Positions 1-7,208 are shown, numbered from the stretch's first letter. The stretch: 18,796 bases of DNA from DASWID01 sp049682815 (GCA_049682815.1 JBAUII010000047.1:1-18796); one strand, 5' to 3'. Notes: generated by a model not told the origin, from the sequence alone. Translations and numbers: made by a program.

Positions 1-127
1 AGGGAAAAACACCTCAGAATTTCCCTGAATTTAGACTCCGAAATCTTTGCCCTTTTCAGATACCTGTTTTTCCCTTTATTTCCCATAACTTAGCATGTAT
101 TCTAACATGCTAAAGTTATCTAGACCC
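1..127 (-). mobile_element. Right-end fragment of IS1595-family element (terminal repeat of the window)
   Basis: These 127 bases are identical to the last 127 bases of the window (18670-18796). They hold the right terminal inverted repeat (outer bases GGGTCTAGATAACTTT read inward from 127) and the first codons of the transposase (ATG at 86, minus strand). The fragment stops exactly at the IS boundary. It is either the overlap of a circular assembly or the shared last k-mer of a repeated IS. Confidence 0.85.
85..119. repeat. Nested inverted repeat at the IS1595 right end
   Basis: TAGCATGT (91-98) and ACATGCTA (105-112) pair around a 6-base loop. The stem continues outward through ATAACT and AGTTAT with one bulged base. 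It overlaps the transposase ATG (84-86), and the same structure recurs at 18754-18788. A transcript entering from outside the element would fold over the start codon. Confidence 0.6.
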
Positions 128-160
128 AAAGTTTTTAAATGAGATGAAATGTTAAAATCC

Positions 161-190
161 TTGACAGAACATTCCAGTCGAAGGTATTAT
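161..190 (+). promoter_or_regulatory. Sigma-70/SigA-type promoter
   Basis: A perfect -35 TTGACA (161-166) is followed by an 18-base spacer and -10 TATTAT (185-190). It lies 280 bases upstream of the thiolase. A GC-rich hairpin with a T-rich tail follows at about 213-260, so much of its transcript may end early. Confidence 0.6.
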
Positions 191-212
191 GAATACGTTC
201 CACCTTCCGGTT

Positions 213-260
213 GCCGCCGTTGCTTTTGGCTTTTTGCTAGGCTGCGGCGGCTTTATTTTA
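213..260 (+). terminator. Candidate intrinsic terminator or attenuator in the thiolase leader
   Basis: GCCGCCG (213-219) pairs with CGGCGGC (245-251) across a 25-base loop and is followed by TTTATTTTA. It would yield a transcript of about 60 nt from the promoter at 161-190. The loop is longer than usual for a terminator. The rest of 261-470 shows nothing recognisable except the thiolase ribosome binding site. Confidence 0.4.
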
Positions 261-470
261 TCCAGAGCTATATTTATGTGTGCGAAACATTTCTTGCTAT
301 GTAGTATTCAAATAAGCTATTATATTTTGGGGAGACATAAAAATCAATTGTTCTAGATCCAAGTTATTGACACAAGGGGCGAACATTTTCTTTGCAATTA
401 TGAATCTAGTTAATTTAAAATAGGATGGTTGGGGCCAGAAGTTTAAAACATAGCTTAAGGAGGTTTTAAA

Positions 471-1619
471 ATGAGGGATGTTTATATTCTAGGTGTAGGA
501 ACAACAGCTTGTGGTAGATTTCCCGATAAGCCTGCCCATGTTTTAGGTCGGGAGGCAGCATGGGCTGCCATAAAAGATTCCGGCGTTCATCCTAGAAAAA
601 TAGAAATAGCCTTCTGTGGACATGTATATCAGGGAATGGGTGTAGGTCAGAGAGCCCTAAAGGAGATCGGTCTCGTTGGACAACCTACCATAAATGTCGA
701 GGGAGCTTGTGGAAGTGGTACGCTTTCATTCTGGGAGGCCTGGAGGTCGATAGCCTACGGTCAATATGATATTGCGCTTGCACTTGGTGTAGAAAATCTA
801 AGCCGGATTCTTTCTGGTGGGCCGCTGCCGCTTGAGGAAGATGATATAGAAGTTGCCCTAGGAATGGGAATGCCAGCCCTCTATGCTATGAGAGCGAAGA
901 GATATATGGAAGAGTACGGTGTTACTCCAGAACAATTAGCTAAAGTCGTAGTCAAAAGCCGTAAACATGCTGCACTAAATCCTATTGCTCAGTATAGAAA
1001 AGAAATAACTATAGAGGAAGTGCTTAATTCACCGATGATAGCGGACCCCCTAACGCGTAATCAGTGCTGTCCGGTAGGAGATGCATCTGCCGCTGCTGTT
1101 CTTTGCTCTGAAGAGCTTGTCGATAAACTTGCTAAGAAGACACCAGTAAGAGTCTTGGGTTGTGCAGCTCAGTCTGGCAAGTATAGTAGTCCCGACAAAT
1201 TGACGTGTGATCCTTCTGAAAACGTAGCCAGAACATCTGGAATGGCATATGAGATGGCTGGCTTGGGACCCGAGGACATGGATGTGGCTGAGATACATGA
1301 CGCGTTCTCAATAGCTGAGATGTTGGTTTATGAGGCACTCGGGTTTTGCGAAAAGGGTTCTGGGGTACGACTTATTGAAGAAGAAAGAACTTCGTTGGGA
1401 GGGGATATTGTGGTTAATCCTGGTGGTGGCCTCTTATCGAGAGGTCATCCAGTAGGAGCTACGGGGTTGCTACAGACGGCCGAAATTGTGTGGCAGTTGC
1501 GTGGAGAGGCTGGAGACCGTCAGGTGAAGGGCGCAAAGGTGGGAGTAATTGAAACAATGGGTGGGGCTCAGCCAGCAATGGACGGAATTACGTGTGTGGT
1601 AAGTATATTAGGGGCTTAG
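471..1619 (+). CDS. Thiolase family protein (SCP-x / acetyl-CoA acetyltransferase type)
   Basis: A 382-residue thiolase-fold enzyme expected to cleave a 3-ketoacyl-CoA with CoA, or run the reverse condensation. The nucleophile motif GACGSGT carries Cys80. The catalytic His is in GHPVGATG (H326), and the NPGGG and MGGAQ signatures are present. The HDCF motif of SCP-x thiolases reads HDAF (H276-F279), so the second cysteine seen in many relatives is absent here. The ATG follows AAGGAGG at ideal spacing. The gene is plus-strand, separate from the minus-strand set that carries a Cys-less paralogue (8401-9612), so the window holds one thiolase with its nucleophile and one without. Family assignment is firm; substrate is unknown. 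Confidence 0.93.
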   Translation: MRDVYILGVGTTACGRFPDKPAHVLGREAAWAAIKDSGVHPRKIEIAFCGHVYQGMGVGQRALKEIGLVGQPTINVEGACGSGTLSFWEAWRSIAYGQYDIALALGVENLSRILSGGPLPLEEDDIEVALGMGMPALYAMRAKRYMEEYGVTPEQLAKVVVKSRKHAALNPIAQYRKEITIEEVLNSPMIADPLTRNQCCPVGDASAAAVLCSEELVDKLAKKTPVRVLGCAAQSGKYSSPDKLTCDPSENVARTSGMAYEMAGLGPEDMDVAEIHDAFSIAEMLVYEALGFCEKGSGVRLIEEERTSLGGDIVVNPGGGLLSRGHPVGATGLLQTAEIVWQLRGEAGDRQVKGAKVGVIETMGGAQPAMDGITCVVSILGA

Positions 1620-1664
1620 GGTATATAAAGTTTTGTTACAGCCCTTGAAGACAAAAGAATCTGC

Positions 1665-1693
1665 TTGACAAAAATTATTTTATATAGCATAGT
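1665..1693 (+). promoter_or_regulatory. Promoter upstream of the nitroreductase gene
   Basis: TTGACA (1665-1670), a 17-base spacer and CATAGT (1688-1693) lie in the 126-base gap after the thiolase. The nitroreductase gene can therefore be transcribed on its own as well as by read-through. Confidence 0.5.
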
Positions 1694-1745
1694 CAGTTTT
1701 TATATCATAAATTAGTCTCAACCAAAATTAAGGAGGGTATGAGTT

Positions 1746-2546
1746 ATGGATATAGCTCGAAAAGATTTCTTTGATGTGATTGGATCAAGAAGATCCATAA
1801 GGTATTTTAAGCCTCAGCCTGTTGAGCCTGAGAAGCTTGAAACAATTCTACAAGCTGCTCGTATTGCCTCTCACATGGGGAATGCAAATGCTGTACAGGC
1901 CATAGTTTTTGATGATCCGGAAACCAAGGAAAAACTTAAACCGGTTGTTTCTGCTTTTAACGTGGCAATCATAGAAATGGCTCCTGTTATACTTATCTGG
2001 TTTATAGAAAGGGATGCATGGTATAAGGAAATTGCAGATCACTTAGCTGACCTTTATAAAGTGGGTGCTGTTAATCCATCTCATGGCTGGAGCCTAGAGT
2101 TCATTGAGAACGCAGCTAAACCCCGTCTTACCAGTTTTCCGACTGATGCAGTTGATTTTATGCTAGCCTCTGAATCCGGCATGGCAATGGCGCAGGCTCA
2201 ACTGACAGCAGTAGCACTGGGATTGGGTGTTTGTTCGTTCGCCGGAATAGGGCCAAAGATTGCCGAGATTTTTAATCTGCCCGACCATTGTCGGTTTGTT
2301 TGGGGTATGGCTATTGGGTATCCGGCGGAAGATCCGTTAACTAGTGGCCAAAGGGTACGCAAGCCGTTCGAAAAGCTTTACTCCAAAGGTACTTACGGCA
2401 AGCCGTTCCCGAGTGACCCAAAGGTGGTGGAAACGCTTGAAAAATTGCATATGATTCAGGGACAGGCGGATCATTTGACGCCGGAAAGACTTGAGGAGAT
2501 TAATGCTGTGTCTAGGGCAGCTGGCTTGCCTGAAAGGTCTGCTTAA
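1746..2546 (+). CDS. Nitroreductase family FMN-dependent oxidoreductase
   Basis: A 266-residue protein of the nitroreductase superfamily, which uses FMN and NAD(P)H to reduce nitro groups, quinones, enones or similar acceptors. The N-terminal FMN-phosphate motif SRRSIRYF lies at residues 14-21. The mid-protein segment SGMAMAQAQLTAVALGLG is the usual family helix before the glycine-rich flavin loop, and WGMAIGYP matches the typical C-terminal strand. A tail of about 60 residues (from about 205) extends past the core fold. AAGGAGGG precedes the ATG. A perfect hairpin terminator follows directly, so this is the last gene of its transcript. The natural substrate is not evident; reduction of a conjugated CoA ester or ketone would suit the neighbours but is inference. 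Confidence 0.88.
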   Translation: MDIARKDFFDVIGSRRSIRYFKPQPVEPEKLETILQAARIASHMGNANAVQAIVFDDPETKEKLKPVVSAFNVAIIEMAPVILIWFIERDAWYKEIADHLADLYKVGAVNPSHGWSLEFIENAAKPRLTSFPTDAVDFMLASESGMAMAQAQLTAVALGLGVCSFAGIGPKIAEIFNLPDHCRFVWGMAIGYPAEDPLTSGQRVRKPFEKLYSKGTYGKPFPSDPKVVETLEKLHMIQGQADHLTPERLEEINAVSRAAGLPERSA

Positions 2547-2550
2547 ATTG

Positions 2551-2580
2551 ATAAAGGCGGCCTCGAGAGGCCGCCTTTAT
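2551..2580 (+). terminator. Perfect 13-bp hairpin terminator
   Basis: Arms ATAAAGGCGGCCT (2551-2563) and AGGCCGCCTTTAT (2568-2580) pair perfectly around loop CGAG, five bases after the nitroreductase stop. A-rich and T-rich stem bases make it usable in both directions. Confidence 0.85.
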
Positions 2581-2645
2581 CTAGCTGTAATAATTCGTTA
2601 ACTAAAAAACACTGCGTTATTTTGTGATAACTATGCTATTTTGCT

Positions 2646-2673
2646 TTGTTATCTTTATATCTGTTGATATGAT
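2646..2673 (+). promoter_or_regulatory. Weak candidate promoter for the DUF1059/Sir2 pair
   Basis: TTGTTA (2646-2651), a 16-base spacer and TATGAT (2668-2673) lie in an AT-rich gap just after the terminator at 2551-2580. Match quality is modest. Confidence 0.3.
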
Positions 2674-2710
2674 ATGGATATTTTATTAAAAACCGAGAGG
2701 AAGATAAACC

Positions 2711-2896
2711 ATGGGCAAGAATTTTCTACTGCATTGTAAGGACATAGGAAACGATTGCGAAAAGAAATTTACAGGTTACAATGAGGGTGAGGTTTTAATG
2801 AAGGCAATTCAGCATATAATGTGGGTTCACAAGGTTGAAAAAATTACTCCAGAGTTAAAAGAAAAACTCCGCTCATTAGTAAAGGACAATTCATAG
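2711..2896 (+). CDS. DUF1059 family small protein
   Basis: A 61-residue protein with the DUF1059 pattern: an N-terminal Cys (C9) in a CKDIG segment, a second Cys after the D-C step (C16), then a helix with QHIMWVH and a charged C-terminal tail. Members are described as predicted small metal-binding proteins of unknown function, and the Cys and His residues here would suit that. A purine-rich GAGAGGA lies upstream of the ATG. The gene ends 63 bases before the Sir2 gene on the same strand, so co-transcription is likely. There is no signal peptide or membrane segment, so it should be cytosolic. Confidence 0.8.
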   Translation: MGKNFLLHCKDIGNDCEKKFTGYNEGEVLMKAIQHIMWVHKVEKITPELKEKLRSLVKDNS

Positions 2897-2959
2897 GGCA
2901 TTTGGCCTCCTTTAATTAGATCTATATAGGCATATTTTTATCTTAAGGTACTGTAAACA

Positions 2960-3739
2960 TTGAATAATGCAAGCGTTAAGGCAAAGGAGTTTGTGAGTCT
3001 TGTTTCATCCTCCTCGGCTGCAGTGGCCTTAACAGGTGCGGGAATCAGTACTGAGTCAGGCATCCCGGATTATCGATCCCCGGATACTGGGCTTTGGAAA
3101 AAGATGGACCAGTCTGTAGTTTCCTTAGAAGGGTTTTTGAGAAAACCGACTCAATATTACTCATTCGCCATTGATCTTTATCCTATTAGGCGGTCTTCAA
3201 AGCCTAATCCGGCACATTATCTGTTAGCTGAATTGGAAAAAAGGAAATCGCTGAGGGGAGTAATAACTCAGAATATAGATGGGCTGCACTATGATGCAGG
3301 GTCCAGCGCGGTTCATGAGTTACATGGTTCCCTGAGGCAAGCGGTATGTTTGAATTGTAGTTTTCTATATCCAATGGATGGTGTTATGAAGAGGGTGGTA
3401 TCAGGGGAAAATCCGCCCTTATGCACGGAGTGCAGGGGCGTACTTAAGCCGAATGCGGTTTTCTTCGGGGAAGTGCTTCCCCGAATCCCGTGGGAAATAT
3501 CATTAGATCTGACGAGCCAGACAGACCTATTCGTGGTTCTTGGATCTTCTCTCCAGGTTTCTCCTGTCAATATTCTTCCCGATATTGCCCTTCGTGCTGG
3601 TGCGAAGTTGATTATCGTTAACCTGACACCTACCCCTTATGACACGGATGCTACTTTAATTATCAGGCATAAAATTGGTGTTTTTGCTTCACTTGTTCTT
3701 GAGCTTTTAAGGTCAGAAGCTACTTATGATCGAAGCTGA
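2960..3739 (+). CDS. Sir2-family NAD-dependent protein deacylase
   Basis: A 259-residue sirtuin that would remove acetyl or other acyl groups from protein lysines using NAD. The NAD-binding GAGIS motif with GIPDYRSP is near residues 27-41. TQNIDGLH and the catalytic His segment HELHGS follow. A four-Cys zinc ribbon (CLNC, then CTEC) and the GSSLQVSPVN loop complete the fold. Length is normal for bacterial sirtuins. The start is TTG, chosen because TAAGGT lies about nine bases upstream and no ATG fits. In bacteria sirtuins commonly control acyl-CoA enzymes by deacylation, and the surrounding CoA-ester genes fit such a role, but no acyltransferase or acyl-CoA synthetase is visible in the window. 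Confidence 0.92.
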   Translation: MNNASVKAKEFVSLVSSSSAAVALTGAGISTESGIPDYRSPDTGLWKKMDQSVVSLEGFLRKPTQYYSFAIDLYPIRRSSKPNPAHYLLAELEKRKSLRGVITQNIDGLHYDAGSSAVHELHGSLRQAVCLNCSFLYPMDGVMKRVVSGENPPLCTECRGVLKPNAVFFGEVLPRIPWEISLDLTSQTDLFVVLGSSLQVSPVNILPDIALRAGAKLIIVNLTPTPYDTDATLIIRHKIGVFASLVLELLRSEATYDRS

Positions 3740-3811
3740 GGTATTTATCTCTGATCCGCAAATAAGTTAAGCCTATTACTTAGAAAATTTTTCATATTTT
3801 AAGAAAACCTC

Positions 3812-3841
3812 TTGACAAGCTACTATCATTTGTGATATAAG
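3812..3841 (+). promoter_or_regulatory. Strong promoter of the acetoacetate-decarboxylase-like pair
   Basis: TTGACA (3812-3817), an 18-base spacer and TATAAG (3836-3841). Transcription would start near 3848 and give a leader of about 140 bases before the first decarboxylase-like gene. Confidence 0.65.
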
Positions 3842-3847
3842 TGAGTT

Positions 3848-3987
3848 AGATTGGTAAATGGGGTATTGAGTTAAATCAGAGTCAGCTTTTTTACCAACTA
3901 TTTTTTTACAAACTAAAGGATTGGCAATAACCAAAGGATTGGAAACAATCCTGCTGAGAAAATCCATTATTAAGGAGGGCTTTTAAT
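3848..3987 (+). promoter_or_regulatory. Structured 5' leader of the decarboxylase-like operon
   Basis: TTGGTAAA (3851-3858) can pair with TTTACCAA (3890-3897), followed by a run of T. Direct repeats of AAAGGATTGG lie at 3915-3924 and 3933-3942. The second copy forms a GGATTG/CAATCC hairpin with a GAAA tetraloop (3936-3951). An AAGGAGGG ribosome binding site follows. The arrangement could act as an attenuator or ligand-sensing leader. I recognise no known riboswitch class. Confidence 0.4.
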
Positions 3988-4965
3988 ATGCCTAGTCACT
4001 TAAATGTTCCAACGAAGTATTGGGAACTAACAAAGGAGGTTCCACCACCTCCTGTGGAGAGAGACATAAAGTCCTGGATCATAGCTAATCCTTCTGATCC
4101 GCTATGGGACATCGATGTTCTCCCTCTAACTTATACGGACAGCCGCTGGTCAGCTTTTGTTGTAAGCGTTACGGAAGAGGCCAGAAAGCGGCTTTGCCCT
4201 AATCCACCCCTTGAGGTATGGGATGGAGATAATGCAGACCTGGTAGAGTTCTGGTACGTTGAGCATAAGAATACTATGCTGGGTCCGTATCTTGAGTTTG
4301 GGGTAACAATTTCCGCTACCTATAAGGATCCTAAGGGGAATGTTTGGAAAGCGGGATACTACCCATACATGTACCTTACTGGCGATGCCCCAGTAGACGC
4401 GGGGCGTGTACTAGGATTCCCAAAGAAGATGTCCTACATTAGAATCACTACCCATGGTGGTGAGAAGGGTACGGATTTCTTCGGATTTGCAATGTCCCGT
4501 AATGGGTATCTATTGCATAGTTCTACAGGACGGTTTGACGACAAACAGGTCACCCCACCGTATTTCTATGGTAAGGTTGACTGGGGTAAATTTAATATGA
4601 AGGTTGTTACCAGACCGGATGTTTCCAGTTCTGAGTGGCAGCTGACATATATACCTTCGGAGCTACCGGCCGCTTTTAATATTAAGGGACACCGCTTCCA
4701 GATTAAGCCGGAGCATACGCGAACGGCTTCTGGCGATGCCATTAACTGGTTTATGCAGGCTACTCCATTTGATAACATGGGCGCTGAGATAAAGTTGACT
4801 GATAAAGGGGTTACTGGTCTTATCTCGTTCGTGTTTGATCTTGTGATTCCGGTGCCTAAGGTACTCTGGAGGCATACATACGAGCGTCCCGCTAGCTATA
4901 GGGGATATGCGACGCCTTACAAGTATGGACTCCGTCAGCAGTTCCCAATTAGTCAGGGGTCATGA
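3988..4965 (+). CDS. Acetoacetate decarboxylase family protein, copy 1
   Basis: A 325-residue protein of the acetoacetate decarboxylase (ADC) superfamily. The key segment MYLTGDAPVDAGRVLGFPKK ends in the adjacent lysines K146-K147. These match the Schiff-base lysine and its pKa-lowering neighbour in clostridial ADC (PKK motif). The protein is about 80 residues longer than classic ADC, with extra N-terminal sequence (about 1-50, proline-rich VPPPPVE) and C-terminal sequence. The ATG follows TTAAGGAGGG. It is first in a two-gene operon with a paralogue 63 bases downstream. It may decarboxylate a beta-keto acid. Some ADC-like proteins catalyse other lysine-dependent C-C or hydrolytic steps, so the exact reaction is open. 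Confidence 0.88.
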   Translation: MPSHLNVPTKYWELTKEVPPPPVERDIKSWIIANPSDPLWDIDVLPLTYTDSRWSAFVVSVTEEARKRLCPNPPLEVWDGDNADLVEFWYVEHKNTMLGPYLEFGVTISATYKDPKGNVWKAGYYPYMYLTGDAPVDAGRVLGFPKKMSYIRITTHGGEKGTDFFGFAMSRNGYLLHSSTGRFDDKQVTPPYFYGKVDWGKFNMKVVTRPDVSSSEWQLTYIPSELPAAFNIKGHRFQIKPEHTRTASGDAINWFMQATPFDNMGAEIKLTDKGVTGLISFVFDLVIPVPKVLWRHTYERPASYRGYATPYKYGLRQQFPISQGS

Positions 4966-5028
4966 GTGTGTTGCTTTGTTATTTGTTTGTTGTTAAAAAA
5001 GTAAAAATTCAATAGGAGGTATATGTAA

Positions 5029-6003
5029 ATGGGTTTACAGGCAAATGAATATAGTTATCCATGGTTAGATGAAGGCGAAGTGCCCCCTCTTCCATTGGAT
5101 AGAGACAGGATTCACATTATAAGCCAGGGTGTAGCAGACCCGGTCTTTGATTACGATATTGTCCCGCTGACTTACACGGAAAGCCGCTGGATGGCATATG
5201 TAATCCGTGCAGATATAAAGAATATGAAGCACGTTAGTCCCGAACCTCTTAATATACAGGACGATGTAATTGAGTTCTGGTATGTTATACACAGAAATAC
5301 GATGCTTGGTCCGTACATGGAAATGGGAGTAACTTTCTCTGCTACAGTAGATTCACCGGATGGCCAGACATATAAAGCGGGTTATTACCCCTATATGTAT
5401 CTTTCAAACGACTCCCCGATTTTTGCAGGGAAAGAGCCATTTGGATTTCCAAAGAAGGCCGCCTATATTGCCGCGTTTGAGCATGGGACAAACAATAACT
5501 ACTTCAATATGTTGATGGAACGGCGCGGTTATATTCTCCATACGGCTAATGGTCGTTATTCTGATAGGCCGCTTTCGGCAAGGCCAACATTCTATGGTAA
5601 GACTGACTGGGGTCGTATGAACTATCGTATCACCACAGAGCCGGACGTAGAAAAAAGCATACATGAGGTTACATATCTTCCGTCTGAGCTTCCTCCTCAG
5701 TTCGGAACGGGGCACCGCTTCCAGTTGAATCCACAGAGTATTCGTACAGCTACGGGTGATGATATTCGTAGTTGGTACCTGTCGGGGACCCCATATGACT
5801 ACATGGGTGGACAAATTCCGGCTACAGAAGTGGTTGGTCTTATCAGTTTCACATTCAATCTGATTATTCCACCGGCTAAGACCATATGGACAAAAGTGAT
5901 CGAGAGAGATCCGTCAAAAGACTTTGCGATGCTTCTTTACGCCACACCATTCAAGTACAACATGCGTCACCGGTTCATGCTCCCACAGTATAGCCAAGCT
6001 TAA
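5029..6003 (+). CDS. Acetoacetate decarboxylase family protein, copy 2
   Basis: A 324-residue paralogue of the upstream gene, colinear over its whole length. Shared blocks include FWYV.H.NTMLGPY, AGYYPYMYL and GFPKK, with the lysine pair at K142-K143. N-terminal sequences diverge but both carry a short proline-rich stretch followed by a conserved block (DIVPLTYTESRW here). The strong AGGAGG ribosome binding site and small gap indicate co-expression with copy 1. Both copies keep the catalytic lysines, so they could form a hetero-oligomer or act on different substrates. A clear intrinsic terminator follows 23 bases after the stop codon. Family is well supported; the reaction is inferred. Confidence 0.88.
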   Translation: MGLQANEYSYPWLDEGEVPPLPLDRDRIHIISQGVADPVFDYDIVPLTYTESRWMAYVIRADIKNMKHVSPEPLNIQDDVIEFWYVIHRNTMLGPYMEMGVTFSATVDSPDGQTYKAGYYPYMYLSNDSPIFAGKEPFGFPKKAAYIAAFEHGTNNNYFNMLMERRGYILHTANGRYSDRPLSARPTFYGKTDWGRMNYRITTEPDVEKSIHEVTYLPSELPPQFGTGHRFQLNPQSIRTATGDDIRSWYLSGTPYDYMGGQIPATEVVGLISFTFNLIIPPAKTIWTKVIERDPSKDFAMLLYATPFKYNMRHRFMLPQYSQA

Positions 6004-6026
6004 TAGGACTAGAGACTGTGATTTGG

Positions 6027-6059
6027 TGCAGGGCTGTTTTTAACAGCCCTGCATTTTTA
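6027..6059 (+). terminator. Intrinsic terminator of the decarboxylase-like operon
   Basis: TGCAGGGCTGTT (6027-6038) pairs with AACAGCCCTGCA (6042-6053) around a 3-base loop, followed by TTTTTA. Confidence 0.9.
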
Positions 6060-6090
6060 TGGCTAAGATGTACTCATACAGATTTTGGAG

Positions 6091-6142
6091 ATCCCTATTG
6101 GGTCAAAGATTATAATTGTAATCTTTAGTTCCAATAGGGATT
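6091..6142. repeat. 52-base near-palindrome
   Basis: Outer arms ATCCCTATTGG (6091-6101) and CCAATAGGGAT (6132-6142) are perfect 11-mers. Inner arms AAAGATTA and TAATCTTT surround TAATTG. The arms are separated by small bulges (GTC against AGTT). It lies in the gene-free stretch 6061-6540 between convergent transcripts. The remaining bases of that stretch show no credible coding sequence. Confidence 0.7.
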
Positions 6143-6488
6143 TATTATGTTAATCTTTTGAGAAGCAGTGGTAGTACTTAACGCCTTATGTAATTGGGCT
6201 AAGAATTACGCAATATCTGCAATAGTATTATTAGAGATTTAAGGGAGAAGGTGGACTAATATTTCAAATCGGAACATAGGTTTACACAATAAGGCGATAT
6301 GGGGACGGGAAGTTCTATTGTATGGGAAGAGTATCGTCTTAATGTATTTTGATTTTATGCTTTTGCTGGTATGGTTTACGTGAGGTCGGTTAAAGGATAT
6401 TATTCCTTGCATATGCTGAAGGTCACATTAGTCTACGATATTTGAACAAGCAGCATGGTTAAGTCTAATTGATAATTGAGTAAGGAAT

Positions 6489-6533
6489 ACAGAGAAGATT
6501 ACACAACCAATTTGGTTGTGTAATCCTCTCTGT
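6489..6533. terminator. Long hairpin between convergent genes
   Basis: Two 21-base arms (6489-6509 and 6513-6533) with a 3-base loop differ from perfect pairing at one position. That position becomes a G.U pair in the minus-strand RNA, which suits a terminator for the UreI-like gene ending at 6563. A T-rich CTATTTTTG follows on the plus strand. Confidence 0.6.
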
Positions 6534-6562
6534 AACTATTTTTGCCTCCATTTACTTAATTT

Positions 6563-7093
6563 TTAACCGGGCACTCCACCAAATGGATTCCATTTCTCTG
6601 TCAGAAGTAGCATTCCGGGAATTAAGAGGGTGAGAAAAGACTCGATAATAAATAACCATGCTACTAGAGGCGCTAAAGCCTTTCCCAGGGCGAGGGCAAA
6701 GAATGCAAGAAATACAAGCAACGCCCATGCTAGGCAGAAAATGGCAAACCACATTCCGGCTGGACCCAAAGAAAAGAAGTGGTAAGCATACCAAACGAAC
6801 ACAATGGTTGCAAACAGGCAATACCAACCAAGTCCTTTGCCATCATAACCATTAATAAAAATGCCAGCAACCATAAAGTAGATAAGAGCAAAAACGGAAA
6901 CCAGAGCGAAAGCAGCAGTCAGACCTAGTGTGTGAAGTTGATATGCTGCTATAGCGATCAATATACCTACCCCTAAGTTAAGTACACCTATCTCCTTTGC
7001 TCCAGTTTTTCCAAGCAAAGTCATCCCGTTACCAAAGAACACAAATCCAACCAATAACAGTACATACCCGAGCAAACCTTCTACTGGAACCAT
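6563..7093 (-). CDS. AmiS/UreI family membrane transporter
   Basis: A 176-residue, very hydrophobic protein with about six predicted membrane helices. It follows the AmiS/UreI pattern: an N-terminal helix then FFGNGMTLLGK, the loop GLGWYCLFATIV, the Trp-rich WFAIFCLAWALL helix, and the closing helix with AWLFIIESFLTLLIPG. Family members are inner-membrane channels for urea (UreI) or short-chain amides (AmiS). No urease or amidase gene is nearby, so the permeant may be another small uncharged molecule. An AGGAGGT site lies ten bases before the ATG. The gene stands alone with its own promoter and a hairpin after it. Confidence 0.85.
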   Translation of the reverse strand: MVPVEGLLGYVLLLVGFVFFGNGMTLLGKTGAKEIGVLNLGVGILIAIAAYQLHTLGLTAAFALVSVFALIYFMVAGIFINGYDGKGLGWYCLFATIVFVWYAYHFFSLGPAGMWFAIFCLAWALLVFLAFFALALGKALAPLVAWLFIIESFLTLLIPGMLLLTEKWNPFGGVPG

Positions 7094-7178
7094 ATCTCTC
7101 CATACCTCCTTTCTTATTGATTTATTTTATAGGCCCCCTGACCACCCAATCTACCACTCTAAATATTGTTTAATAGGA

Positions 7179-7208
7179 CTTTTAGCATATTTTACATACA
7201 TATGTCAA
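7179..7208 (-). promoter_or_regulatory. Promoter of the AmiS/UreI-like gene
   Basis: On the minus strand, TTGACA (7208-7203), an 18-base spacer and TAAAAG (7184-7179). The start point would lie about 80 bases upstream of the ATG. The rest of the gap 7094-7373 shows no gene and no clear terminator for the MaoC gene. Confidence 0.55.

Noticed and set aside
189..356. A 55-codon plus-strand ORF with a hydrophobic LLGCGGF stretch, resembling a lipoprotein or membrane peptide.
   Set aside because: Its ATG overlaps the -10 box of the promoter at 161-190, there is no ribosome binding site, and a terminator-like stem lies within it.
5404..5814. A 136-codon minus-strand ORF.
   Set aside because: It is a shadow of the second decarboxylase-like gene, whose plus frame has clear family motifs.
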